Assembly: GCA_016788885.1 (NCBI GenBank)
Contig: JAEURX010000038.1
Location: 1-64,000 of the forward strand
Direction: 5' to 3'
DNA length: 64,000 nucleotides
From: Nitrospira sp.
Lineage (GTDB): Bacteria; Nitrospirota; Nitrospiria; Nitrospirales; Nitrospiraceae
How positions within the stretch are numbered: position 1 is the first letter of the stretch; every line of letters starts with the position of its first letter. This document shows positions 44,884 to 53,162 of this stretch, piece by piece. Both the position numbers and the translations under genes were made by a program. Under the pieces are notes generated by a model. It was not told the DNA's origin. It did no database searches and was given only the letters and a program-made list of their open reading frames with translations.

Positions 44884-45841
44884 TTGAAAGCAGGGCCGCC
44901 CCCGGCAGCGTAAAGAGCCAGGCGGATAAGATCCGTCTCGTCACGCCCCATCGAACTGCTGAGAGGCGCTTCACTGCCCCGACACCCATCACCGTCGACG
45001 TAATGGTGTGCGTCGTACTGACCGGAAGGCCAATATGGGCCGTTGCCATCAGGACAATCGCCGCACCTGTCTCTGCTGCAAACCCATGGACGGGCTCCAA
45101 CTTGACGATCCGCATGCCGAGGGTCCGCACGATCCGCCATCCCCCCACTGCCGTACCAAGCCCCATCGCCACGGCACAGGAGCCGATGACCCAGGTCGGC
45201 ACCTCGGCAGTCGGAATCGCTCCGGCCGACACCAACGCCAGCGTGATGATCCCCATGGCCTTCTGCGCATCGTTCGCCCCATGGCTGAACGCCATGAAGC
45301 TCGCGGAGATCAGCTGCATACGCGAAAACAACCGAAGCGCGACGGCCCGCTGGACTCGAAAAAAGACCCAGCTTAAGATGACCATCAGCAGCAGCCCAAT
45401 GGCAAACCCGAAAAATGGCGACAGGATCATCGCTTCCAGCACCGACCGCAATCCTGAAAACTTGACGGCGGCCATGCCGCCATGCGTCAACGCCGCCCCG
45501 ACCAATCCGCCGATGAGCGCATGCGAAGAGCTCGTCGGCAAGCCTAGCAACAAGGTCAGAAAATTCCACACAATGGCGCCGGCCAGCGCCGATGCCACCA
45601 CGGTCTGCGTCACCGACTGTGGATCAACGATACCTGTGCCGACCATCTTGGCCACGGCCGTCGACATGAAGGCACCGGCCACATTGAGCCCACCGGCCAC
45701 GAGGACGGCCGTCGAGGGACTCACGACACGGGTCGAGACCACGGTCGCAATGGCATTGGCGCTGTCGTGCCATCCGTTGGAAAAATCGAAGAGCAAGGCC
45801 AAGACCACAACCACCAACAAGAGTCCGCTCAGTTCAGCCAT
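44849..45841 (-). CDS. PiT-family inorganic phosphate transporter
   Basis: The 330-residue permease has about ten membrane helices and the two signature repeats of the family: FDFSNGWHDSANAIATVVSTR at the N-terminus and SFMAFSHGANDAQKAMGIITLAL in the middle. PiT transporters move phosphate, often as a metal complex, with protons. It follows the DUF47 gene by 61 bases, the usual partner arrangement. The gene ends inside the 3' end of the sensor kinase gene. Confidence 0.94.
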   Translation of the reverse strand: MAELSGLLLVVVVLALLFDFSNGWHDSANAIATVVSTRVVSPSTAVLVAGGLNVAGAFMSTAVAKMVGTGIVDPQSVTQTVVASALAGAIVWNFLTLLLGLPTSSSHALIGGLVGAALTHGGMAAVKFSGLRSVLEAMILSPFFGFAIGLLLMVILSWVFFRVQRAVALRLFSRMQLISASFMAFSHGANDAQKAMGIITLALVSAGAIPTAEVPTWVIGSCAVAMGLGTAVGGWRIVRTLGMRIVKLEPVHGFAAETGAAIVLMATAHIGLPVSTTHTITSTVMGVGAVKRLSAVRWGVTRRILSAWLFTLPGAALLSTICYLLLSKLA

Positions 45842-45902
45842 GACTGCCGCTTTCTACCTTGCATATTGATCAGGTACGTACCGAAGAGGGCGTGGAAGGC
45901 GC

Positions 45903-46520
45903 TCACGTGTGCTTTAATGCGATGCGCTCCAGAATGTTGGCGACATCTTCACAGCGATCGGTTCCCGCTTCGAAGTTTTCGTAGATCTCTTTCCATTTAA
46001 TGACGGCAATCGGATCCGTTTCTTTTTCGAAGAGTGCGGAGATGGCATCGCGCGAGATTCGGTCGGCTTCATTTTCCAAACTGTTGACCCGCACACTACA
46101 TTCCGTGACTGCCTGATGCGACTTGCCAAGCAAATCGACCGTGGCACCGACTTCGACCGCCGCCTGATACAGCACATTGGCCAATCGAATCGCCGCCTCC
46201 GTGGGCACGACCACCTTGTATAAGACGAATCGATCGGCGATTGCTTCGACCACATCCAGAATATCGTCCAGCGCGCTCGCTAAATCATGGATGTCCTCGC
46301 GGTCGATCGGGGTGATGAACGTCTGGTTGAGTTTCCGGGCAATTTCGTGCGTGATGCCGTCCCCAACGTGTTCGACATCCTTGATCCGCTTCGCCTTCTC
46401 CACCGGATTCCGGAAGTCTTCCGTCATGTCCTTCAGCAGGCGACTGCCTTCGATCATGTTGTGGGCGGCATTCTTAAACAAATCGAAAAACGCTTCTTCC
46501 CGAGGTATGAGCCCAAACAT
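45903..46520 (-). CDS. DUF47 (PhoU-like) phosphate transport regulator
   Basis: The 205-residue helical protein starts MFGLIPREEAFFDLFKNAAHNM, typical of the DUF47 family of Pit accessory proteins. It has PhoU-like helices such as IKDVEHVGDGITHEIARKLNQTFITPIDREDIHDLASALDDILD, whose acidic residues bind metals in PhoU. It likely adjusts transport by the PiT permease encoded directly downstream. ATG 46520 has AAAGGGACC ahead; the longer frame is not needed. Confidence 0.92.
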   Translation of the reverse strand: MFGLIPREEAFFDLFKNAAHNMIEGSRLLKDMTEDFRNPVEKAKRIKDVEHVGDGITHEIARKLNQTFITPIDREDIHDLASALDDILDVVEAIADRFVLYKVVVPTEAAIRLANVLYQAAVEVGATVDLLGKSHQAVTECSVRVNSLENEADRISRDAISALFEKETDPIAVIKWKEIYENFEAGTDRCEDVANILERIALKHT

Positions 46521-46745
46521 AAGGTCCCTTTCTACCAGGCCGTCGCACAAGGCTTCCGGACCTGCTCCCGCGGCACGTACAAGACTTTCGGCATCACAAC
46601 AGGACTCGATGATACGGCGGACACGGGCGCACCGGAAGGCTTCTTCAGCCCACGTGCAGGCATCGCGGTTACTGGCGTGCCCCGCTCGATCGCAACGGTG
46701 TCTCGCTTGTGCCCGCCTGTACGAACCACCTAGCCGCCGCCAGGG

Positions 46746-47738
46746 TCACCACCGGACCAGCCCTGTGGCCCAGGTGACCCCTCCGCCGAAGGCCCCGAAT
46801 AGCACCAGGTCACCCGAGGCCACCTGCTGCGTCCGCACGGCCTGATCCAAGGCGATCGGGAGAGAAGCCGAGGAGGTGTTGCCGTACCGTTCAATCACCG
46901 AATACATCACGTCCTGCGATAACCCGAGGCGGCGGCGAAGCTGCTCCAAAATGCGGGCATTCGCCTGATGCGCAATGACGCGGGTGACGTCTCTGGCCGT
47001 CAGTCCGAATTCCTTGAACAGATCCATCACCGCCCGTTCGAGGTGACGCACCGCGGCGCGAAACACAGCACTACCCCGCATGTGCAGAAAATGCTCCTTC
47101 GCACGAACGGATTCAATTCCCCCCGGATGCCGTGAGCCCCCGGCCGGAATGGTGATGAGTCCGTGCCCGGCACCTTCGGCATAGAGCCGCAGGCCTAGGA
47201 TTCCAGCCGCGTCGGGTTGGGTTGATTCTTCCCCCACCACCACAACAGCCCCGGCCCCGTCTCCGAACAACATGGCCGTCTCTCGATCCGTCACATCCAG
47301 CGAACTCGACTTCACCTCGGCAGCCACCACCAAGCAGGAACGGATCTGCCCGCTGCGAATCAACACATCAGCCATCGACAGCCCATACAGAAAACCCGAG
47401 CAGGACGCCGACAAATCAACGGCCATGAGCGGGCCAGCCCCCAGGGCACGCTGAACATGACAGGCCGTCGAGGGAAACGCGCTGTCCGGGGAAGTGGTGG
47501 ACACCAATATGGCATCCAACGACTTGGGCGCGAGCCCGGCTGCCTCGCAGGCACGTTGCCCCGCAGCCACCGCCAAATCTGAGGAGGCCTGACCTTGCTC
47601 CGCCCAATGTCTCGTCCGGATTCCGGTCAGAGCGAGGATCTTCCCGGGGTCCAACCCGAGCGGCCTCCCCACCTCCTCGTTGTCGACAACCCGAGGAGGT
47701 ACGAACGAACCGGTTCCGACAATGCGGCTGCGCTTCAC
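46746..47738 (-). CDS. fabH: 3-oxoacyl-ACP synthase III (FabH-type)
   Basis: FabH starts fatty acid synthesis by condensing acetyl-CoA with malonyl-ACP. The 330-residue form begins at GTG 47738 (VKRSRIVGTGSFVPPRVV), with AGGA 5 bases upstream, and matches the family length. The longer frame adds 37 residues unlike FabH. The catalytic triad is visible: Cys in DLSASCSGFLYGL, His in VIAHQANARIL and Asn in ERYGNTSSASLP. It stands alone, divergent from bamD and not in a fab operon. It may also serve a specialised acyl product. Confidence 0.9.
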   Translation of the reverse strand: MKRSRIVGTGSFVPPRVVDNEEVGRPLGLDPGKILALTGIRTRHWAEQGQASSDLAVAAGQRACEAAGLAPKSLDAILVSTTSPDSAFPSTACHVQRALGAGPLMAVDLSASCSGFLYGLSMADVLIRSGQIRSCLVVAAEVKSSSLDVTDRETAMLFGDGAGAVVVVGEESTQPDAAGILGLRLYAEGAGHGLITIPAGGSRHPGGIESVRAKEHFLHMRGSAVFRAAVRHLERAVMDLFKEFGLTARDVTRVIAHQANARILEQLRRRLGLSQDVMYSVIERYGNTSSASLPIALDQAVRTQQVASGDLVLFGAFGGGVTWATGLVRW

Positions 47739-47954
47739 GGAGTTCCTAACGAAGTGTCCTTGGGGATCGTCGACGAAGCTCATCGACCACAACCTGCCGC
47801 CCCTCTCGAGGCGCGGCGCGATTATAGGTCCCGGCTCGGGGAGGGTCAACCTCCGTACCGAGAATTCGTTGCTTTTCCCCCCATGATCTGCTAGAAAAAT
47901 TGTGTAGTTACGTTTGATTCGTCCTTTGTGTTCTCAGCCGTAAGGAGTCGCTGA

Positions 47955-48875
47955 ATGCCCTGGCATTCAAGGGGTTGGTCTGCACATGTGATGGTGATGA
48001 TCGGCGTGCTCTGCCTGGCAGTCGGCTGTTCCAGCAAACCGAAGCCCACGGCCGATGCCAAGTCCGTCAGCGGCACCGACGAGCAGATCTTCCTCGGCGA
48101 TACCATCGAGAAGAACTACGACCCCAATGTCATCATGAAACGCGGCGAGGCCTTCTTCGACAAGGAGGAATTTGCCGAGGCCATCGTCGAATACCAGCAT
48201 TTCCTGGAACTCCATCGCGCCCACCCACTCGCCGTCTATGCGCAGTACCGTCTGGCGGAGAGCCATCTCCGGATGGGCAAATCGATCGACCGGGACCCGG
48301 ATCCTATACAGAAAGCGATTACCGCCTTCGAAAAGTTGCGGAAGGATTTCCCCGGCAGTAAGTATGAAGCCCAGGCCCTCCAGCGCTTAGCGGATTGCCA
48401 CGATTGGCTCGCACAAACGCACTTGTTCGTAGGCCAGTTTTACTACCGCCGTTCATCCTATCTCGCCGCGGCACATCGCTTTGACATGATCATGAAGGAC
48501 TACCCAGACAAGAAAGTGGCCCCGGAAGCCCTTTACTATCTCGCGATGACGTATCAAGAACTCGGCGCAAATGACTGGGCTACAGAAAAACTCCAGCTTC
48601 TCGCCGAAAAATATCCGAATAGTGAAGTGGCGGACAGTGGCCGGCGATTATTGGCGAAGTTGGAGAAGAAGGGCTCCTCGCCGACCCCGGTGATCACCGC
48701 GAGCACAGAGCCTCAGCCTGCACAGGATCAGCCAACGAAGGCTCTACTTGCCACCTCGTTACCGGCGGCAGGCCTTGCCGCGCCGACGTCACCGGCCATT
48801 CCTGACCTGAAAACTCCGCCGAGCATTTCTCTCCGCCAGCCGTTCGTGGCCTGCCGGCTCGGCGCCTGGTGCTGA
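47955..48875 (+). CDS. bamD: BamD-like outer-membrane assembly lipoprotein
   Basis: BamD (YfiO) is the essential TPR lipoprotein of the BAM complex, which inserts barrels into the outer membrane. The lipobox is LAVGCSSK. TPR-like helices follow: NVIMKRGEAFFDKEEFAEAIVEYQHFL, HPLAVYAQYRLAESHLRMGKSID and PGSKYEAQALQRLADCHDWLAQ, then FVGQFYYRRSSYLAAAHRFDMIMKDYP. The last 70 residues are Pro/Thr/Ala-rich and probably unstructured, beyond the usual 245-residue length. ATG 47955 has AAGGAG 7 bases upstream. It is a single gene, convergent with the next operon. Confidence 0.9.
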   Translation: MPWHSRGWSAHVMVMIGVLCLAVGCSSKPKPTADAKSVSGTDEQIFLGDTIEKNYDPNVIMKRGEAFFDKEEFAEAIVEYQHFLELHRAHPLAVYAQYRLAESHLRMGKSIDRDPDPIQKAITAFEKLRKDFPGSKYEAQALQRLADCHDWLAQTHLFVGQFYYRRSSYLAAAHRFDMIMKDYPDKKVAPEALYYLAMTYQELGANDWATEKLQLLAEKYPNSEVADSGRRLLAKLEKKGSSPTPVITASTEPQPAQDQPTKALLATSLPAAGLAAPTSPAIPDLKTPPSISLRQPFVACRLGAWC

Positions 48876-48898
48876 AGCGCGCAGCCCTTCCCACGCAC

Positions 48899-50107
48899 TC
48901 ACCGCATCTGTAAGGCTTCAAGCAGAAGGTCGTTCACGGACGCCTTCAACCGCTGCTTCGCCTCGGGCAGAAACTGTGCGGCGGTCGTGTGCCCCTGCAA
49001 CACTCTGAAATACGCCTGAACCACCTCTTGATACCGACGCAGAAGCTTGAACGCGAGGCGTGGAAATGCATACACGACCCGCGCAATACGGCCGGTCGCA
49101 CGAAAGTCGGGAAGAATCTCGCGTTCCAGCGCTGTCTCATAGGCAACCAGTGATTCCGCACGAAGCTGGTTGCCTGCCAAGATCGCCCGAGCCACCATGT
49201 GCCCGGACAGGACCGCGTAGTAGATGCCTTCCCCGAACAATGGGTCCACTAAATGCCCGGCATCACCGATGAGCGCGGCACGCCCCCTGACAAACTGAAA
49301 GCCCCCTTCCGCTCGGTGTCGGCCCTCAAGCTCCAAGTACGCAGGAATCGGATGTCCGACCGGGCGCGGAACATCCCATCCACTGAGGCCCGGCTCCTCT
49401 TTCACGAACCGATCGAAGGTCGCCCGCAGGCTGGTCGCTTTCCGGCGAAACTCTCCGACTCCAATTGAAAGACAATCCCGTTTCGGGAAAATCCACCCAT
49501 ACCCCTGTCGAGCCGCCCCCACATCCACGAGGATCGTCGTCGCTCCTGGGAAATGGTGTCCTGCGCCGATCTGTACCTCGCTTTCAAGCGCAGGCGCTCG
49601 ATAATGAGAACGGTGTGGAAACAATTGCCGCGCCACGAGGCTATTGGCACCATCGGCACCGATGATCACCTGCGCGCGAAATCGACCCCGCCCTGTGGTC
49701 ACGTCCACACCATCCGCATCCTGCGTGAGCCGCTCCACACCGTCACCGGTGCGGATGTCGGCTCCCGCTTGAACCGCCTGTTGTACCAGGTAGTGATCGA
49801 ACCGATCCCGCATCACCATGTAGGCGATGGGCTCGGACGAGTGAATGACCAGTGGATCCCGACCTCGGTGAACGAACTGCACACCCGTGATGGTCTGCTC
49901 GATGACGGACCGAAATCCAGGGTCCAACAGCGGTTCGATTCGCGCCGACAGGCCGCCACCGCAGACCTTGTAACGGGGGTGGGAGTCCTTGTCCAAGCCG
50001 AGCACGGCCAGCCCGCCACGGCTCAGAGCCGCCGCGGCGGTCGATCCGGCGGGCCCCATCCCGACGATCACCACATCATAGGTTGTGCGAGCTTGCGCAG
50101 CAGCCAT
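48899..50107 (-). CDS. geranylgeranyl reductase-family FAD oxidoreductase (402 aa)
   Basis: The protein belongs to the FixC/ChlP-like flavoprotein group. The FAD-binding motif is YDVVIVGMGPAGSTAAAALSRGG, with GGGLSARIEPLL and the second FAD motif VRGRAALIGDAGHLVDPLFGEGIYYAV. Members reduce isoprenoid chains, for example of quinones, archaeal lipids or chlorophyll side chains. ATG 50107 was chosen, directly before the FAD motif. It is the last gene of the cytochrome c maturation operon, 114 bases after ccdA. The substrate is unknown; menaquinone or another polyprenyl chain is a reasonable guess. Confidence 0.8.
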   Translation of the reverse strand: MAAAQARTTYDVVIVGMGPAGSTAAAALSRGGLAVLGLDKDSHPRYKVCGGGLSARIEPLLDPGFRSVIEQTITGVQFVHRGRDPLVIHSSEPIAYMVMRDRFDHYLVQQAVQAGADIRTGDGVERLTQDADGVDVTTGRGRFRAQVIIGADGANSLVARQLFPHRSHYRAPALESEVQIGAGHHFPGATTILVDVGAARQGYGWIFPKRDCLSIGVGEFRRKATSLRATFDRFVKEEPGLSGWDVPRPVGHPIPAYLELEGRHRAEGGFQFVRGRAALIGDAGHLVDPLFGEGIYYAVLSGHMVARAILAGNQLRAESLVAYETALEREILPDFRATGRIARVVYAFPRLAFKLLRRYQEVVQAYFRVLQGHTTAAQFLPEAKQRLKASVNDLLLEALQMR

Positions 50108-50221
50108 GTACGGTCTACCGATTGAGAGCGCTTCCCCGCCAGCCTTGCCTGACCAAAGAGACGTCCATGATGCGGCGGGAATATTCGGAGAGAGACAGAC
50201 GGGGAAAACCAGCAATCCGCG

Positions 50222-50968
50222 CTACTGCCCGAGATACCAGCCGATCCCGTATCGCTCGAGAAAGCTCGTGATCATCGTCAGCGAATTGGCATAGATCATC
50301 ACGCCCACGACGATCAGCAACACCCCGCTGACGGTTGAAACGCCCCAGAGATAGGCGCGCACTTCCTTAAAGTAGCTGAGAAATCGATCGACGCCCAACG
50401 CAGTGAGAAACAACGGCAGCGCCAACCCCAGCGAATAACAGGTGAGCAGGATGATCCCGCTGAACATCGATTCCGTCGTACTGGCATAGAGGAGAATGGT
50501 TCCCAACACAGGGCCCACACAAGGGGTCCATCCCGCCGCAAATGCAACCCCGATCAGGAACGACCCCAGGAAACCGGCCGGCCGATTTCGAAACTGATAC
50601 CGATGCTCCATTTTCAGGAAATTGAGATTCAACACTCCCAGCAGATAGAGACCAAATACGATCACCACGATTCCCCCGAATCGTCGTAGATGCTCCTGGT
50701 AAGTGATCAATGCCTGCCCCAACAGGCTGGCCGAAGCCCCGAAGGCTACAAACACAGCCGAAAACCCCGCGATGAAGAGCAGAGAATTGAGGACGATGGC
50801 CTTGCGAAATCGGCTTCGTTCCGACACGTCAGTCAACTGCTCAATGGACAACCCGGTAATGTAGGAAATGTACGATGGCACGAGAGGCAACACGCAGGGG
50901 GACACGAACGACAACAAGCCTGCAGAAAATGCAGCCACGAGTGAGATCGACTGCACCGAGTCACTCAT
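50222..50968 (-). CDS. ccdA: CcdA-type cytochrome c biogenesis thiol:disulfide transporter
   Basis: CcdA carries reducing power across the membrane to periplasmic thioredoxins for haem attachment. The 248-residue protein has six membrane helices, with the redox-active cysteines in LLSFVSPCVLPLVPSYIS and AFAAGWTPCVGPVLG. ATG 50968 has AGGAG 8 bases upstream and overlaps the end of the TlpA gene by 8 bases. It is part of the system II operon and would reduce the two TlpA-like proteins encoded upstream. Confidence 0.94.
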   Translation of the reverse strand: MSDSVQSISLVAAFSAGLLSFVSPCVLPLVPSYISYITGLSIEQLTDVSERSRFRKAIVLNSLLFIAGFSAVFVAFGASASLLGQALITYQEHLRRFGGIVVIVFGLYLLGVLNLNFLKMEHRYQFRNRPAGFLGSFLIGVAFAAGWTPCVGPVLGTILLYASTTESMFSGIILLTCYSLGLALPLFLTALGVDRFLSYFKEVRAYLWGVSTVSGVLLIVVGVMIYANSLTMITSFLERYGIGWYLGQ

Positions 50969-51533
50969 GCGAAGGCTCCTGCAACAGGGCTTCGACCAAC
51001 CGCTTTCCTGCCGGCGCGCTCCAGTCTCGGGCACCGGGTATCCGGTTGCGGATGATACCTTTGCGATCAATGAGAAACGTCATGGGCAACTGGCGCGCAC
51101 CATACTGCAGGCCGATCCTGAAATCGGCATCGTGCAACACAGGAAAGGTAAACCCAACCTCTTGCTGAAACGGACGAGTGACCACCGTCCCCTGGGCATC
51201 GGTTGACACGGCCAGGATCTCGAATTCCTTGCGGCTGAACGATCGATACAATCGCTCCATCGCCGGCATCTCAATTTTACAAGGGCCGCACCAGGTCGCC
51301 CAAAAGTTCAGGAGGACGACTTTGCCGCGAAACTGATCGAGGGTGACATTAAATCCCTGGGAATCCTTGAGCAGAAAATTCGGCGCCTCCTCATCAACCT
51401 GAGGAGCACGGTTGGCCACCGGAATGGGAGACAAGCTTGCAGGAGCCGACGCGTCACGAGCATCGGCAAGGATGGCTCCGCCGATCACTAACCCCACACC
51501 GATCATGGAGAATACAGACCAGCGATGTATCAT
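50961..51533 (-). CDS. TlpA/ResA-like thioredoxin (190 aa), copy 2
   Basis: This is an exported thiol-disulfide oxidoreductase. An N-terminal signal/anchor (SVFSMIGVGLVIGGAILA) precedes a thioredoxin fold with the active site LLNFWATWCGPCKIEMPAM (WCGPC). The AhpC/TSA-like opening is DEEAPNFLLKDSQGFNVTLDQFRGK, and the cis-proline region is YGARQLPMTFLIDRKG. It would keep apocytochrome cysteines reduced. The gene lies 5 bases after copy 1 and overlaps ccdA. The two copies differ in their N-termini and active sites (CGPC and CKPC). Confidence 0.9.
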   Translation of the reverse strand: MIHRWSVFSMIGVGLVIGGAILADARDASAPASLSPIPVANRAPQVDEEAPNFLLKDSQGFNVTLDQFRGKVVLLNFWATWCGPCKIEMPAMERLYRSFSRKEFEILAVSTDAQGTVVTRPFQQEVGFTFPVLHDADFRIGLQYGARQLPMTFLIDRKGIIRNRIPGARDWSAPAGKRLVEALLQEPSHE

Positions 51534-51538
51534 CACAC

Positions 51539-52165
51539 TTACGACGCCGGTGCCAGCTGAGGAGCAGCAGGCACGGCTGCCGCCTTTTCGGCAGGCTTTA
51601 ACAGTTGCGTGAGCACCTTGAGATTATCCAGACGCGTCCAATCCCGAGGCCCGATCACTTTTTCACGCAACACACCTTGCTGATCGATAATGTACGTCTC
51701 GGGAACGCCCATTAACTTGTAGCGTTTGTCCGTCTGCCCCCAAGAATCGACCAGCACGGGGAACGTGAGATTCAGACCTTTGACAAAGGGCGGGATCTCC
51801 TTCTTCGTCGTCACTCGATCGATGCTGACGGCAAGGATCACCAATCCGTCTTTTTCAAAGTTCTTGTACAGCACTTCCATGGAGGGCATTTCTTCGCGAC
51901 AGGGCTTGCACCAGGTCGCCCAGAAATTCAAGAAGACCACCTTGCCCCGGTAGTCGGACAGCCGCAACTGCTTCTCGTTCAAGTCGGGGAGTTGAAAGTC
52001 CGGCGCCTGCTTGCCGACGACGAGTGGTTCGTACTTCGAACTCTGCAGCCACACGACCAGAAACATCACGCCCAGGATGGTCGCGGCAACAAGCACGACG
52101 AGCATTCGACCGGGGCCGCTTCGCCCCACAGTGCCGGCTGACGTCTGATTGGCTTGGTCAGTCAT
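51539..52165 (-). CDS. TlpA/ResA-like thioredoxin (208 aa), copy 1
   Basis: The protein has a cytoplasmic N-terminus of about 20 residues, one membrane helix (MLVVLVAATILGVMFLVVWL) and a periplasmic thioredoxin domain with active site FLNFWATWCKPCREEMPSM (WCKPC). The cis-proline segment is YKLMGVPETYIIDQQG. It ends in an Ala/Pro-rich tail. It starts 3 bases after the ccsA stop. Proteins of this type reduce the CXXCH cysteines before haem ligation. CKPC and CGPC active sites in the tandem copies suggest different redox potentials or clients. Confidence 0.9.
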   Translation of the reverse strand: MTDQANQTSAGTVGRSGPGRMLVVLVAATILGVMFLVVWLQSSKYEPLVVGKQAPDFQLPDLNEKQLRLSDYRGKVVFLNFWATWCKPCREEMPSMEVLYKNFEKDGLVILAVSIDRVTTKKEIPPFVKGLNLTFPVLVDSWGQTDKRYKLMGVPETYIIDQQGVLREKVIGPRDWTRLDNLKVLTQLLKPAEKAAAVPAAPQLAPAS

Positions 52166-52168
52166 GGT

Positions 52169-53083
52169 CTACGCATACGCATGGAGACCGGAGAGCAAGA
52201 AATTCACTCCCCAGAAACAGAAAATCACCATCAGGAATCCGAAGATCGCATAGATGGCGGCCTTGTGCCCTTCCCACCCTCGCGTCATACGGGCATGAAT
52301 ATAGGCCCCGTAGATCAGCCACACGATCAGCGACCAGGTTTCCTTCGGATCCCAACTCCAGTAACCACCCCAGGCATAGTTCGCCCACATCGCTCCCAGG
52401 ATGATCCCGAACGCCAGCAGCGGAAACCCGAGCATGATCGCCTTATATCCAAGCTCATCGATGGTTTCGAGATCGGGAAAGGCCGCGTAGAATCTGGACT
52501 GCAGTCCCCGATTCACCGCTCGCTCCTTGAACAGGTACATCAGACCCAGTCCACCAGCCATGGCGAACGCAGCATAGCTGGTCAAGGTGACGGAGACATG
52601 GATATAGATCCAATAGCTGTTTAACGCCGGGACGAGCGGCTCTGCCGTCTGGTACCGGTAGGGCAAGAGCGACGCCGCCCCCATGGCGATGAACCCAATA
52701 CCCACCACGAAAGCCCCGACCGCCTTGATCCTGTACCGAATCTCCAGGAGGACATATCCCAGAATGATGGCCCAGGAGACATAGGCCATCGCCTCGAACT
52801 GATTCGACCACGGAGCAAATGTGCCGGAATGCTCCATTCGCTCGAACGCCCTGGTGGTCAACGCCAGCGTATTCAGCACCCATCCGAACACCGTGACCAA
52901 CGTGGCCACCTGCCCTAATTGAGTAGCCCAGGCACCATCACGGTCTTCAAGATTGTCGATGGGATGTCCTGCCGGAGCCATCTGCATGGCGGGGCGTTTC
53001 GCGAAGAGATACGCCACATAGAGGCCCAGTGCGGCCAGGTACAGCCAGAAGGTCATATCGAAGAGAAACAACGATCGCATCAT
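52169..53083 (-). CDS. ccsA: CcsA/ResC-type haem exporter and lyase subunit
   Basis: CcsA is the haem-handling membrane protein of system II cytochrome c maturation. The 304-residue form has eight or so membrane helices and the tryptophan-rich haem-binding motif WGGYWSWDPKETWSLIVWLIYGAY, with conserved histidines nearby (IYIHVSVTLTSYAAFAMAGG, YIHARMTRGWEGHKAA). ATG 53083 has GGAGG 7 bases upstream; the longer frame lacks membrane character. It acts with ResB, whose gene lies 79 bases upstream. Confidence 0.94.
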   Translation of the reverse strand: MMRSLFLFDMTFWLYLAALGLYVAYLFAKRPAMQMAPAGHPIDNLEDRDGAWATQLGQVATLVTVFGWVLNTLALTTRAFERMEHSGTFAPWSNQFEAMAYVSWAIILGYVLLEIRYRIKAVGAFVVGIGFIAMGAASLLPYRYQTAEPLVPALNSYWIYIHVSVTLTSYAAFAMAGGLGLMYLFKERAVNRGLQSRFYAAFPDLETIDELGYKAIMLGFPLLAFGIILGAMWANYAWGGYWSWDPKETWSLIVWLIYGAYIHARMTRGWEGHKAAIYAIFGFLMVIFCFWGVNFLLSGLHAYA

Positions 53084-53162
53084 AACAGGCCTCCGTCTCT
53101 CATATCGTCGTGTGCAGCACGCCTCCAAAGGAGGGCTCATTCGAGCGGTGCCGCATCGGTCA

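Noticed and set aside
46532-46729. 65-codon minus-strand frame between fabH and the DUF47 gene
   Set aside because: It fills the gap neatly and ends just before the DUF47 ribosome site, but it has no start with a ribosome site, no domain and an atypical composition. I could not support it.
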